Source: Geothrix sp. (GTDB lineage Bacteria > Acidobacteriota > Holophagae > Holophagales > Holophagaceae). From it: a DNA stretch of 64,000 nt. Where the stretch lies: assembly GCF_030219325.1 (NCBI RefSeq), contig NZ_CP126625.1, positions 2,158,857 through 2,222,856 on the forward strand, given 5' to 3'. Below, in pieces: positions 17,156-24,371 of the stretch (position 1 is the stretch's first letter; every line of letters begins with the position of its first letter). The notes beneath the pieces are model-generated. The model was not told where the DNA came from. It searched no databases and saw only the letters and a list, made by a program, of their open reading frames with translations. A program made the position numbers and the translations under genes.

Positions 17156-17530
17156 ATGAACAGTCACGCGCCCTTCCGAAAAATCGTGAATGCGTTCATT
17201 CCTAACGCCACACCATCACACCTTGTTGGAGGTGCGGCACTTCGGGAAGTGGGGCGCCTTTCTAAAATGTGGAGTGGGTTGTGGGTCGGTGGTTCCGTTG
17301 AATGCTCCGATTCTGCGTTGGTGTTTAGGGCAAACCAGCTGAACGAGGCATTCCACGATGGGCTTGAACCATTTGAAATCCCAGTCAATCAGATCCATTC
17401 CATACATCGAGAATTCGGTTGGTTCACTGGTATCGTAGTCGTTACCCATCAACATGGTTCTTTCCGCTTTCGCTGTTACGCCGCAAAACATGTGGCTGCA
17501 GAACTATCAGCCAGGCTCGGGCTGGCCTAA
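17156..17530 (+). CDS. Cassette 19: PH/GRAM-like hypothetical protein
   Basis: The 124-residue protein has no signal peptide. Its core reads as a beta-sandwich with SALVFRANQLNEAF, FEIPVNQIHSIHREFGWFTG and GSFRFRCYAAKHVAAEL, the strand-strand-helix order of bacterial PH-like or GRAM-like domains. The similarity is by pattern only. The gene ends on a TAA contributed by the attC box. Confidence 0.6.
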   Translation: MNSHAPFRKIVNAFIPNATPSHLVGGAALREVGRLSKMWSGLWVGGSVECSDSALVFRANQLNEAFHDGLEPFEIPVNQIHSIHREFGWFTGIVVVTHQHGSFRFRCYAAKHVAAELSARLGLA

Positions 17531-17648
17531 CCCTCCGCTCAAGTCGGACCCCGCCTGCATTGCCTTTCGCTCTCTCTCAACCACTCGCTTCCTCGGCTCC
17601 GCTCGTCGCCTCGGCGCGGGCGTGGCTGCTTAGCTTCTTCCGTTTGGC
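17525..17648 (+). repeat. attC site 19
   Basis: 124 bp, GCCTAAC to GTTTGGC, stem triplets AAG/CTT. The last box is slightly off consensus (GTTTGGC), the first sign of decay toward the right. Confidence 0.9.
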
Positions 17649-17655
17649 TTCCCAA

Positions 17656-18159
17656 ATGTTGGTCTGCTATTCCATCAGAGCTCTAATAACCGCAACCGTC
17701 GCCGTGACCGCTCTGGCGGGTGAAGATAATTTTAAGTTTATGCACTCTGAAAGAATTGGGGCATTAAGGATTGGCATGCCTCGAAAGGACGTTCTTCATG
17801 TTCTTGCTGGTACACCCGTTTCCGGTCCTATCGAACTATGGGAAGCCGATGGAAACTACTACCAGCTGCTAGATTTCCAATCGTTGGGCGTCAAGATCTA
17901 CCTCGTATCCCCATCCAAATCAGGTGCACAGATAATCGCGTCAATCCGCATTACAAGCCCATGTACCTTGGCTACGAAACGCGGTATTCACCTTGGAAGT
18001 AGTGAACAAGATGTAATCAAGCTATACAAAAGCCAACAGAACAAGGAGGATTCTGAGTTAGGAACCTCATTTGTTGCAGGTTCAGTTTATGGCGGTCTGA
18101 TTTTCCAATTCAGCAAAGGCAAAGTGAGTCAAATTTTCCTTGGTCCTGCGAGTGAGTAG
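17656..18159 (+). CDS. Cassette 20: exported protein with two BamE-like repeats
   Basis: Starting at ATG 17656 (the frame upstream passes through cassette 19 and the attC), the 167-residue protein has a signal peptide (SIRALITATVAVTALAG). It contains two copies of a pattern resembling SmpA/BamE-like units: GALRIGMPRKDVLHVLAGTP and RGIHLGSSEQDVIKLYK. The assignment to that superfamily is tentative. Periplasmic location is likely. Confidence 0.6.
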   Translation: MLVCYSIRALITATVAVTALAGEDNFKFMHSERIGALRIGMPRKDVLHVLAGTPVSGPIELWEADGNYYQLLDFQSLGVKIYLVSPSKSGAQIIASIRITSPCTLATKRGIHLGSSEQDVIKLYKSQQNKEDSELGTSFVAGSVYGGLIFQFSKGKVSQIFLGPASE

Positions 18160-18197
18160 CTCTTCTCAGGCATCACCTTCCTGTCGTGGCCAGGTCA

Positions 18198-18321
18198 GCC
18201 TAACCCTCCGCTGCACTCGGACCCCGCCTGCATTGCCTTCCGCTCTCTCTCATCTTCCCGCTTCCTCGGCTTCGTTCATCGCCTCGGTGCAGGCGTGGCC
18301 GATTAGCCACATTCGTTAGGC
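18198..18321 (+). repeat. attC site 20
   Basis: 124 bp, GCCTAAC to GTTAGGC. Stem triplets CAC and ATT no longer pair fully. It is the last full-length site from the left. Confidence 0.9.
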
Positions 18322-18364
18322 GTCACAAAGGCCGCATCTCCATCCCCTGTGTCGGAGACCACTC

Positions 18365-18754
18365 ATGACAATACTCCGGGCTGTCCATCCGGTCCTAATG
18401 TCTAGGAATGTTGCTACGTCAGTTCGGTTCTACGAAACACTGGGCTTCTCATTGGTCTTTCAAAACCTCATCGACAATCCAACATACGCAGTAGTCACCA
18501 AAGACAGTGTCGAACTTCACCTTCAATGGCAGGACGAAAGTCAGTGGGCTACCGCCGTAGATCGCCCGACATACAGATTCCTCGTCGAGGACGTTGATGG
18601 TTTCTACGAATACCTTTATAAGCGTGGTGTATTCAAATACCAGGCTTCAAGCGATAGCCCTTGGCTAATCCCTGGCAACACTGCGTGGGGTACTCGTGAA
18701 TTCCACCTCCTCGATCCAGATGGAAACGGGCTCCAGTTCTACCGCCCTATGTGA
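18365..18754 (+). CDS. Cassette 21: VOC-family (glyoxalase/bleomycin-resistance-like) protein
   Basis: A 129-residue vicinal-oxygen-chelate domain with the paired beta-alpha-beta-beta-beta layout. The first half has HPVLMSRNVATSVRFYETLG, and the second ends WGTREFHLLDPDGNGLQFYR, the usual Asp-Pro-(x)-Gly and terminal metal-ligand region. The latter form resembles bleomycin-resistance-like binding proteins rather than glyoxalase I. Substrate unknown. GGAGA lies before the ATG. Confidence 0.85.
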   Translation: MTILRAVHPVLMSRNVATSVRFYETLGFSLVFQNLIDNPTYAVVTKDSVELHLQWQDESQWATAVDRPTYRFLVEDVDGFYEYLYKRGVFKYQASSDSPWLIPGNTAWGTREFHLLDPDGNGLQFYRPM

Positions 18755-18795
18755 ATATCAGTTTGCCCTTCTAGTAATCTAAGCTTTTCGGAATC

Positions 18796-18816
18796 GCCTA
18801 ACTTCACTCGATAGGC
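18796..18816 (+). repeat. attC remnant (internal deletion)
   Basis: GCCTAAC, seven bases, then GATAGGC: the two outer boxes of an attC with the whole middle missing. Confidence 0.55.
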
Positions 18817-18869
18817 CATTCCCAAGAGCCCGAGACGAGGCTTCACTCCCCAAATCCATCAGCAGTAGA

Positions 18870-19418
18870 ATGGTTGGCATGAACCCATCCAAACCTTCTC
18901 TTGATGAAATTGTGGCGGTGCTTGATCGAACGCCAACCAGTCTCGCAACGCTACTCGAAGGGCTGTCTGAGACCTGGGTAACGGCCACCGAAGGGGACAA
19001 TACTTGGTCCCCATACGACGTCATCGGTCATCTCATCTACGGCGAACGAGTTAATTGGATTCCCCGAGCCCGGCACATCTTGTCGGGAGAGACACAACCA
19101 TTTGAGCCATTTGATCGAACTGCGCAATTCACCCAAAGCCGTGGCAAGCCTCTATCAGAGTTGCTCACGACCTTTGCCGAGCTTCGACGAGACAATGTTG
19201 CTGTTCTGCTCGGAATGAACCTTACGAACGCTGACCTTGATCGCGTTGGACTGCACCCGGAACTCGGTGACGTAACGTTGGCGCAGTTATTGGCAACGTG
19301 GGTTGTCCATGACCTCGACCACCTTGGGCAAATTGCGCGTACGATGGCAAAGGTTTGTGCCAGCTCTGTAGGACCTTGGGCGAATTACCTATCGATTTTG
19401 AAGGACCGTCAGCATTAA
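18870..19418 (+). CDS. Cassette 22: DinB-family protein
   Basis: The 182-residue protein has the DinB four-helix pattern with TWSPYDVIGHLIYGERVNW and VVHDLDHLGQIARTMAKV, whose histidines (IGHL, HDLDH) form the metal triad of DinB/YfiT-like proteins. These are metal-dependent hydrolase- or thiol-transferase-like enzymes; a specific reaction cannot be given. A start at ATG 18879 is equally possible. Confidence 0.85.
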   Translation: MVGMNPSKPSLDEIVAVLDRTPTSLATLLEGLSETWVTATEGDNTWSPYDVIGHLIYGERVNWIPRARHILSGETQPFEPFDRTAQFTQSRGKPLSELLTTFAELRRDNVAVLLGMNLTNADLDRVGLHPELGDVTLAQLLATWVVHDLDHLGQIARTMAKVCASSVGPWANYLSILKDRQH

Positions 19419-19448
19419 CCGACTCAATAACGGGCAAGGTCGATCTTG

Positions 19449-19518
19449 GCCTAACCCTCCGCTCAACTCGGACCCCGCCTGCACTGTCTCCCGCTCTTTC
19501 TCTTCGTTCCGCTTCCTG
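19449..19518 (+). repeat. Truncated attC (left arm only)
   Basis: GCCTAAC, the left arm and part of the centre are present; the right arm and GTTRRRY box are missing and replaced by unrelated sequence. Confidence 0.8.
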
Positions 19519-19589
19519 CAGTCATTGGGCCTCACCCAACACATCAGCTCCCGAGGAAACAAATCAACAGGCGTAGGGGAGGGCAGGAC

Positions 19590-19928
19590 ATGGAAACAGG
19601 CTCGTACGCCAAACGATTGTGGTTATTGTGGCTGGCTCTACCGCTGACTTCGCTGAATTACTCGCTTTGCTGGAAGCACCTACCGGCACAGATTGCCATG
19701 CACTACGACGTAAGTGGTCGTCCCAATAGTTGGGCGTCGCCAGACGGCGCCCGGACCTTCTCATTGGGCTTTCTCTTCTTCATGCTCTTGGTGTTCACAG
19801 CTGTTGGCTATCTTGTGGCCTACACGAGGCCAGATCGCGCGAAGCCAGCCGTCATTCTCTTGTTCATTTCCATGGGTCTCGTTTTTGCCTTCATTAACGG
19901 GTTCGTGTGGTTCAACTTGGTAGGCTAA
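19590..19928 (+). CDS. Cassette 23: DUF1648 membrane protein
   Basis: A 112-residue membrane protein. The segment LPAQIAMHYDVSGRPNSWAS is the DUF1648 signature found at the N-terminus of SdpI-like immunity proteins and in small stand-alone proteins. It is flanked by a first span (WLLWLALPLTSLNYSL) and two more (FLFFMLLVFTAVGYLVAY, AVILLFISMGLVFAFINGF). It lacks the second SdpI domain. Function unknown; immunity is only a possibility. Confidence 0.8.
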   Translation: METGSYAKRLWLLWLALPLTSLNYSLCWKHLPAQIAMHYDVSGRPNSWASPDGARTFSLGFLFFMLLVFTAVGYLVAYTRPDRAKPAVILLFISMGLVFAFINGFVWFNLVG

Positions 19929-19939
19929 GGTAATCCATG

Positions 19940-20021
19940 GCCTAACCCTTAGCTCAATGCGGACCCCGCCTGCATTGCCTTCCGTTCTCTCTCCGCTTCC
20001 CGCTTCCCTCCTTCGTTAGAC
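19940..20021 (+). repeat. attC with internal deletion
   Basis: 82 bp, GCCTAAC to GTTAGAC. The left arm is present, but the right inner arm (GTGCAGGCG region) is deleted. Confidence 0.75.
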
Positions 20022-20097
20022 TTCACATCTCGCAATGTCGCTGTCATCAACGATGCCCAAAACAGCACGAATGTGCTGCGTGAGAAAAGGGGGTGGC

Positions 20098-20661
20098 ATG
20101 GCCAGGCTTGTATTCGGAATGAACCAGTCTCTGGACGGCTACGTCGACCATTTGGCGTTTGCACCAGGCCCCACGCTCTTCCACCACTTCGTCGAGGAGG
20201 CCCGGAGACAGGCGGGCAGCGTTTACGGCCGCCGGATGTATGAGGTCATGCGGTACTGGGACGACGATCATCCTGAATGGGATGAAGAGGAACACGCCTT
20301 CGCGGCAGCATGGCGGGCTCAGCCGAAATGGGTCGTCTCGCGCTCGTTGAAGTCCGTCGGCCCCAACGCCAGGCTTGTCGGGAATGACCTTGAGGTCGCG
20401 ATCCGCGAGTTGAAGGCCGAGCGCGACGGGGAGATCGAAGTTGCCGGCCCGAACCTGGCGCACAGCCTCACCGAACTCGGCCTGATCGATGAGTATCGAA
20501 TCTACCTGCACCCCGTTGTGCTCGGTCACGGCAAGCCATTTTTCGCCGGGCCCCGGCCGCCGCTCCGCCTCATCACTCAGGACCTAATGGGCGAGGATGT
20601 CATCAGGTTGACCTACGTCCCTGCATCATCCCCCGACTCGCCGGACGGACATCACCGTTGA
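20098..20661 (+). CDS. Cassette 24: dihydrofolate-reductase/RibD-like family protein
   Basis: The 187-residue product starts at ATG 20098, after an AGGGGG ribosome site; the frame is open 63 bases upstream without family similarity. It shows the RibD C-terminal/DHFR-like fold: LVFGMNQSLDGYVDH, VYGRRMYEVM, and the GxGG-like binding turn replaced by VAGPNLAHSLTELGLIDEYR, then LHPVVLGHGKPFF. Stand-alone members are NADPH-dependent reductases with unknown substrates. The gene is GC-rich, unlike the left-hand cassettes. Confidence 0.82.
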   Translation: MARLVFGMNQSLDGYVDHLAFAPGPTLFHHFVEEARRQAGSVYGRRMYEVMRYWDDDHPEWDEEEHAFAAAWRAQPKWVVSRSLKSVGPNARLVGNDLEVAIRELKAERDGEIEVAGPNLAHSLTELGLIDEYRIYLHPVVLGHGKPFFAGPRPPLRLITQDLMGEDVIRLTYVPASSPDSPDGHHR

Positions 20662-20686
20662 CGTGTCCAAGCTGCAGCTCTGTACG

Positions 20687-20706
20687 GCCTAACCATGTCC
20701 GTTCGG
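20687..20706 (+). repeat. attC remnant (internal deletion)
   Basis: GCCTAAC, seven bases, then GTTCGGC. It has the same collapsed layout as the remnant at 18796. Confidence 0.45.
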
Positions 20707-20751
20707 CGATTCACCGAATATCCTGGACCCCCTGCGGGAAAGGAGTGCAAC

Positions 20752-21180
20752 ATGCCGGACATTCTTCATCGCGTTGGAATTGATGCCTCTCCTGCCAAGG
20801 TCTTCAGTGCGTTGACGACGATTGATGGGCTGCGACACTGGTGGGTCGGTGAGACCAAATGGAATACCGGACTTGGCGAACTGATCGACTTCGGCTTCTG
20901 CCAAATGAAGGTCATTGAGTCCACCGCAGACTCTCTTGTCCACTGGACATGCACGTCGGGTCCCGATGAATGGGTCAACACAGGCGTATTCTTCCGGCTG
21001 GAATGGAAGGAAGGGCAGACCTTCATCCTATTCACGCATTCTGGCTGGAAAGAGCCCGTTGAATTCATGCATCACTGCAGCACCAAATGGGCCACCTTCC
21101 TTTTGAGTCTGCGGGACTGGCTTGAATCCGGCAGCGGCAAGGCCACCCCTAATGACATCAAAATCCACGTCGGCGATTGA
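20752..21180 (+). CDS. Cassette 25: SRPBCC (AHSA1-like) protein
   Basis: From ATG 20752 (AAAGGAG upstream) the 142-residue protein reads as a START/Bet v1-like helix-grip fold: HRVGIDASPAKVFSALTTID, GLRHWW, a central GELIDFGF strand, and a long C-terminal helix (WATFLLSLRDWLESG). This is the activator-of-Hsp90/polyketide-cyclase-like SRPBCC group, which binds hydrophobic ligands. Ligand unknown. Confidence 0.85.
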   Translation: MPDILHRVGIDASPAKVFSALTTIDGLRHWWVGETKWNTGLGELIDFGFCQMKVIESTADSLVHWTCTSGPDEWVNTGVFFRLEWKEGQTFILFTHSGWKEPVEFMHHCSTKWATFLLSLRDWLESGSGKATPNDIKIHVGD

Positions 21181-21199
21181 TCAATCCGGGTCTGTCATC

Positions 21200-21322
21200 G
21201 CCGAACCCTCCGCTCAACCCGGACCGCGCCTGCATTGCCCCGCTCTTCCTCAACATCTCACTATCCCGGCTTCGCCCATCATCTCGGCGCAGGCGTGGCC
21301 ACTTGGCTGTTTTCCTCAAGCC
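21200..21322 (+). repeat. Degenerate attC
   Basis: It begins GCCGAAC and retains both arms (GCCTGCATTGCCCCGC, GCGCAGGCGTGGCC), but the final box has mutated beyond the GTTRRRY consensus; the end coordinate is approximate. Confidence 0.7.
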
Positions 21323-21346
21323 TCAGATCCATGGAAAGGAGACATC

Positions 21347-21760
21347 GTGAGTGATGCCACTGAGAATTTGATGGCGGCCCAGCAGCGAGGAATGGCTGGA
21401 CGCCCGAGCATAGGAGGGTTCCCTTATTTGGCCGAAACCCTCCGAAGGGCTGGAGTAACAAGAAACCTCTGGTATTTGCCAGCATGCCAAAGCGTCTACC
21501 TGACCAAGCTGGGTCCCGTCACGGTTCTGGGAACACCGCTGATCGAGGGCATGGCCGATGTGCCTCCGTTCAACCGCGAAGCGCTGGTTGCGGCTTTGCG
21601 GACGGATCAATCTGGTCGCAGCACCTTCCCGGAGTTTTTGCAGGCCAGTTGGAACGCCGGCGTCGTCAAGTATGACGTCGACCTTATTGGACGAACCTGC
21701 ACCTACCATGGTGTTGGTGATGAAGCGTACGTTGAAACCTACCCTGAAGTCGAGATCTAG
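21347..21760 (+). CDS. Cassette 26: DUF1398 family protein
   Basis: A GTG at 21347, preceded by AAAGGAGA, gives a 137-residue protein. The second half (FPEFLQASWNAGVVKYDVDL, RTCTYHGVGDEAYVETYPEV) matches DUF1398 (YbcV-like), whose members are small cytosolic proteins of unknown function found in prophages and accessory DNA. An upstream open stretch crosses the previous attC and is not part of the gene. Confidence 0.8.
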   Translation: MSDATENLMAAQQRGMAGRPSIGGFPYLAETLRRAGVTRNLWYLPACQSVYLTKLGPVTVLGTPLIEGMADVPPFNREALVAALRTDQSGRSTFPEFLQASWNAGVVKYDVDLIGRTCTYHGVGDEAYVETYPEVEI

Positions 21761-21784
21761 CCCGGGCGACAGAAGCTGAGGTCG

Positions 21785-21889
21785 TACCCCAAGCCTGCCT
21801 TGCCTTCTGCTCTCTCTCAGCTTCCTGCTTCTTCAGCTATGCTCATCGCCTCGGCTCAGGCGGCGCCGGTCAGCCTTGCCCGGTTGGCA
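21785..21889 (+). repeat. Degenerate attC
   Basis: The centre and right arm (CTCTCTCAGCTTCCTGCTTC, CTCAGGCGGCGCCGG) remain; the first box is not recognisable and the last reads near GGTTGGCA. Boundaries approximate. Confidence 0.6.
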
Positions 21890-22026
21890 CCAACACTCAA
21901 CCAAGAAGCATAGACGTAGCCTCCCTCTCTTGTGTATGGATGTGCAACTCGGCTGTACCACGTCACTTTCCCATTGCTCAACCGCGGCTGCTGACAGTAC
22001 AGGCTGCAGCCGGAAAAGGAGGCTTC

Positions 22027-22533
22027 ATGCCTGGATTCACGACTCGTGCATTTCTCGCCGCTGTGCTCCTGGTTGGCCCGATCTCCGCCGGCACTGGGGC
22101 CACCATCGCGCCCCCCCGGCGGCAGAAAACGGCGACGTTGCCCAAGGACCCCGAGGCTGCCTACAAGCTCGCCGCAACGGCCCTACTGGCTGCAAACTAT
22201 GCCAAGGCGGTGGATCTCTTCCTCGCCAACATGAAGAAGTTCCCGAAGCACCCGCGAATGGAGGATCTCCAGTGGGGCCTGGCCGAGTCGTATCGCGGCA
22301 AGGGAGACACCGAGATGGCACTCGCTGAGTACAGCCGCTTCTACCAGGACTACGGCGATGCCCCCCGCGCTGCAGAGGCGCTGTATAAGGCGGGTGGATG
22401 CTATGAGGTTCTCGGCGATAAGATGACCGCCAAGCTGTCCTACACGGTCATCAGCAGGAAATTCCCAACATCAGCATTTGCTGAACAGGCGAGGACGCGA
22501 TTGAGCGAACTACAGTCCGAACCTGCGAAATAG
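22027..22533 (+). CDS. Cassette 27: exported TPR protein
   Basis: ATG 22027 follows AAAGGAGG. The 168-residue protein has a signal peptide (RAFLAAVLLVGPISAGTGA) and three tetratricopeptide-like repeats: AAYKLAATALLAANYAKAVD, WGLAESYRGKGDTEMALAEY and YKAGGCYEVLGDKMTAKLSY. These resemble the C-terminal half of the Tol-Pal coordinator YbgF/CpoB. Without the YbgF N-terminal coiled coil, a Tol-Pal role is not supported. It sits between two degenerate attC sites and so belongs to the old end of the array. Confidence 0.75.
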   Translation: MPGFTTRAFLAAVLLVGPISAGTGATIAPPRRQKTATLPKDPEAAYKLAATALLAANYAKAVDLFLANMKKFPKHPRMEDLQWGLAESYRGKGDTEMALAEYSRFYQDYGDAPRAAEALYKAGGCYEVLGDKMTAKLSYTVISRKFPTSAFAEQARTRLSELQSEPAK

Positions 22534-22660
22534 CTCGGCGTGGCGACTTTTCCAGCCCTGCTGCCATCGACCTTCTTGCTCGCATTCCGGTCGCTTCGAT
22601 TGCCTTAGCACCCTTTCCCCGGTGTTCCATCTCGACAGCACCCACATGGTTTTCCAATGG

Positions 22661-22773
22661 GCCATCTGCCCGACACCGCCTGCCATGCCTTTCGCTCTCT
22701 CTCAGCTTCCCGCTTCCCCGACTCCGCTCACGGTCTCGGTGCCGGCCTCGCCGGTGGGCTTCTTTCGTCGGGC
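22661..22773 (+). repeat. Degenerate attC
   Basis: Recognisable centre (CTTTCGCTCTCTCTCAGCTT) and right arm (CTCGGTGCCGGCCTCGCCGG), ending in GTCGGGC; GC-shifted compared with intact sites. Confidence 0.65.
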
Positions 22774-22817
22774 CTCACGACTCATCCGCGACGACCACCA
22801 GTGGACCGGAGGTTCCT

Positions 22818-23321
22818 TTGAGCACCGTGAACGGGTGCGGCACCATGTTCTACGGCTGGCGCGGACGGGCCACACCAGCGTCGACCGCAACCAAGTGGAT
22901 CACGCTCTTCTTCCTTCCGATCGCACCGCTTGGACGCTACCGCCTGACGCCCATCACCGACTTCGATCGCGAGATGCTCACGGCCTCGGCAAAGGAGGTT
23001 GCCGCGGCCCTGGTGGGCCATGGCGCGCGGACGGACATCTCCCTGATCAGCGCGAGGTTGCCGATCCGGTTTCCCGAAGTCCTCAGCACCTACTTCACGG
23101 CATTTGTCGCCGTGCCGTTTCTCATGGTGTGGCCATGGCTTCTCTTGTACCTGGGGAAGAGGCTCTTCGGGATACCTCCCGAGTGGGAGGAGCGGGCTTG
23201 GTTCATGCCCGCAGTCGTGGTTTATGCCTGCGTCTCTCTGCTCAATGCGGTCGCTGTTCCGGCGTGGGCCATTCAGTTGGCGCGCGGCATCCGGCCTGGC
23301 CTGTTTCGAAGCCGGAAGTGA
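22818..23321 (+). CDS. Cassette 28: membrane protein with GTMFYG motif
   Basis: A TTG start at 22818 is favoured by the GGAGG seven bases upstream. The 167-residue protein opens with CGTMFYGWRGRA and TKWITLFFLPIAPLGRYRL, a pattern seen in small membrane-associated proteins of unknown function. Two later spans follow (FVAVPFLMVWPWLLLYLG and WFMPAVVVYACVSLLNAVAV). It is the last cassette gene before the final attC remnant. Confidence 0.65.
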   Translation: MSTVNGCGTMFYGWRGRATPASTATKWITLFFLPIAPLGRYRLTPITDFDREMLTASAKEVAAALVGHGARTDISLISARLPIRFPEVLSTYFTAFVAVPFLMVWPWLLLYLGKRLFGIPPEWEERAWFMPAVVVYACVSLLNAVAVPAWAIQLARGIRPGLFRSRK

Positions 23322-23322
23322 G

Positions 23323-23442
23323 GCCGGGCCCTCCGCCCAGCTCGGACCCCGCCGGCATTGCCTTCCGTTCCCACTCGGCACCTCGCCATCCCGGCTTCGC
23401 CCAGTGCCCCGGAGCAGGCAAGCCCGGCCAGCTTCGTCAGGC
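23323..23442 (+). repeat. Degenerate attC, last visible site
   Basis: The right-most attC-like sequence: CTCGGACCCCGCC GGCATTG on the left side and a right end at GTCAGGC (23436-23442). Many bases have changed to G or C. Confidence 0.6.
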
Positions 23443-23552
23443 CAGCGGATGCTCTCCAAAGCCTCAGGGCATCAAATCAATCTTCAACGCAGACTCAGGC
23501 TCAACCAGTTAACCTGTCCTCCTTCAGCAACGCCCACCCACAAGGAGCACGG

Positions 23553-24263
23553 ATGAACGTCTTCGGGAAAGGCAGCCATGCATGGAAGGTGATGACCTTC
23601 GCCCTGGTCGTGGTGCCCTGGTTCCTGAAAGACCAGCTGGCGACCAGTCTGGAGGAGCGCTCCCGGAATGCGCGGAAGGTCCTGATCGAGGAGAATCACC
23701 AGGAGCAGCGGGAAGAGCAGGAGATCGAGCAGCGGCAGGTGGTCGATCGCCTGGCCCGGATCGAGCTCCGCCAGATCCAGACCACGGGGGAGCTTTCCGA
23801 GGCCCAGATCGCCAGGGCGGTGGCGGATGACCTGTCCCGCAGCTTCGCAGCGGAAGGCAAGGCACTGCACGGCAGCATGCTGAAATTCAACGAGCTGCTG
23901 CCGAAGATTCCCATGGAGGCCGCCACCAGGCGGGCCCTGGAAGCCAAGGCCCACCAGGTGGAGGCGGTGACCCAGGAGCTGGAGAAATCCAGGCCGGAGA
24001 CACCTCAGCAGGACAACCAGGCGCTGCTGGAGCGCTGGGCCCAGGCCGAGGTGGCCCTGGGGGAGGCCTATGAACAGCTGTCCCTGGAAGCCGAACGGGA
24101 CCGGGATTCCAGCGCGAACCAGGCCTTCTGGTCCCGCATCGCCGCCTGGGTCTTCACGGCCCTGGCGGCCTTCATGATGGGAGACTGGACGAAGTCCATC
24201 CAAGAGGTCCAACGGGGCGTGAAGGACGTTTCGTCCCACCCGGCCCCTGGCGCCAACGCCTGA
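23553..24263 (+). CDS. Coiled-coil membrane protein of unknown function
   Basis: The ATG at 23553 has AAGGAG upstream and opens a 236-residue protein. A hydrophobic N-terminal segment (VMTFALVVVPWFLKD) is followed by a long charged coiled-coil region (about residues 28-190, with EENHQEQREEQEIEQRQVV) and a second membrane span near the C-terminus (RIAAWVFTALAAFMMGDW). Such hairpin-like layouts are found in envelope scaffold proteins. It is GC-rich and appears to be host chromosome beyond the array. Confidence 0.65.
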   Translation: MNVFGKGSHAWKVMTFALVVVPWFLKDQLATSLEERSRNARKVLIEENHQEQREEQEIEQRQVVDRLARIELRQIQTTGELSEAQIARAVADDLSRSFAAEGKALHGSMLKFNELLPKIPMEAATRRALEAKAHQVEAVTQELEKSRPETPQQDNQALLERWAQAEVALGEAYEQLSLEAERDRDSSANQAFWSRIAAWVFTALAAFMMGDWTKSIQEVQRGVKDVSSHPAPGANA

Positions 24264-24371
24264 TCCCGATCTCCTGGCCTGAAACAGCGCTTCTTCACAT
24301 CCTGGCCGGGGCCTCGCGTTCCTATACTTGAGCGTCGCCTGCACCCGGGCCGAGGAGAGGAAAGGCGCGTC

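Larger units (their letters stand above)
6377..23442 (+). mobile_element. Integron gene-cassette array without a visible integrase
   Basis: Twenty-eight gene-sized units follow each other, each ending in an attC site or its remnant. All convincing ORFs point the same way. Full sites are about 124 bp, have an RYYYAAC/GTTRRRY outer pair and complementary inner arms, and resemble one another closely, as in sedentary chromosomal integrons such as Vibrio arrays. No tyrosine-recombinase ORF is present on either strand, so by the usual definition this is a cluster of attC sites lacking an integrase (CALIN), or an array whose integrase lies elsewhere. Sites decay from left to right. Confidence 0.92.

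Noticed and set aside
17419-17655. Extension of the cassette 20 gene through cassette 19 and attC 19.
   Set aside because: It overlaps another gene and an attC; a signal peptide begins right at ATG 17656.
6615-23442. The regularly spaced repeats could be read as a CRISPR-like or tandem repeat array.
   Set aside because: The repeats are about 124 bp, internally palindromic with GCCTAAC/GTTAGGC ends, and the intervals are gene-sized with real reading frames. No cas genes are present.
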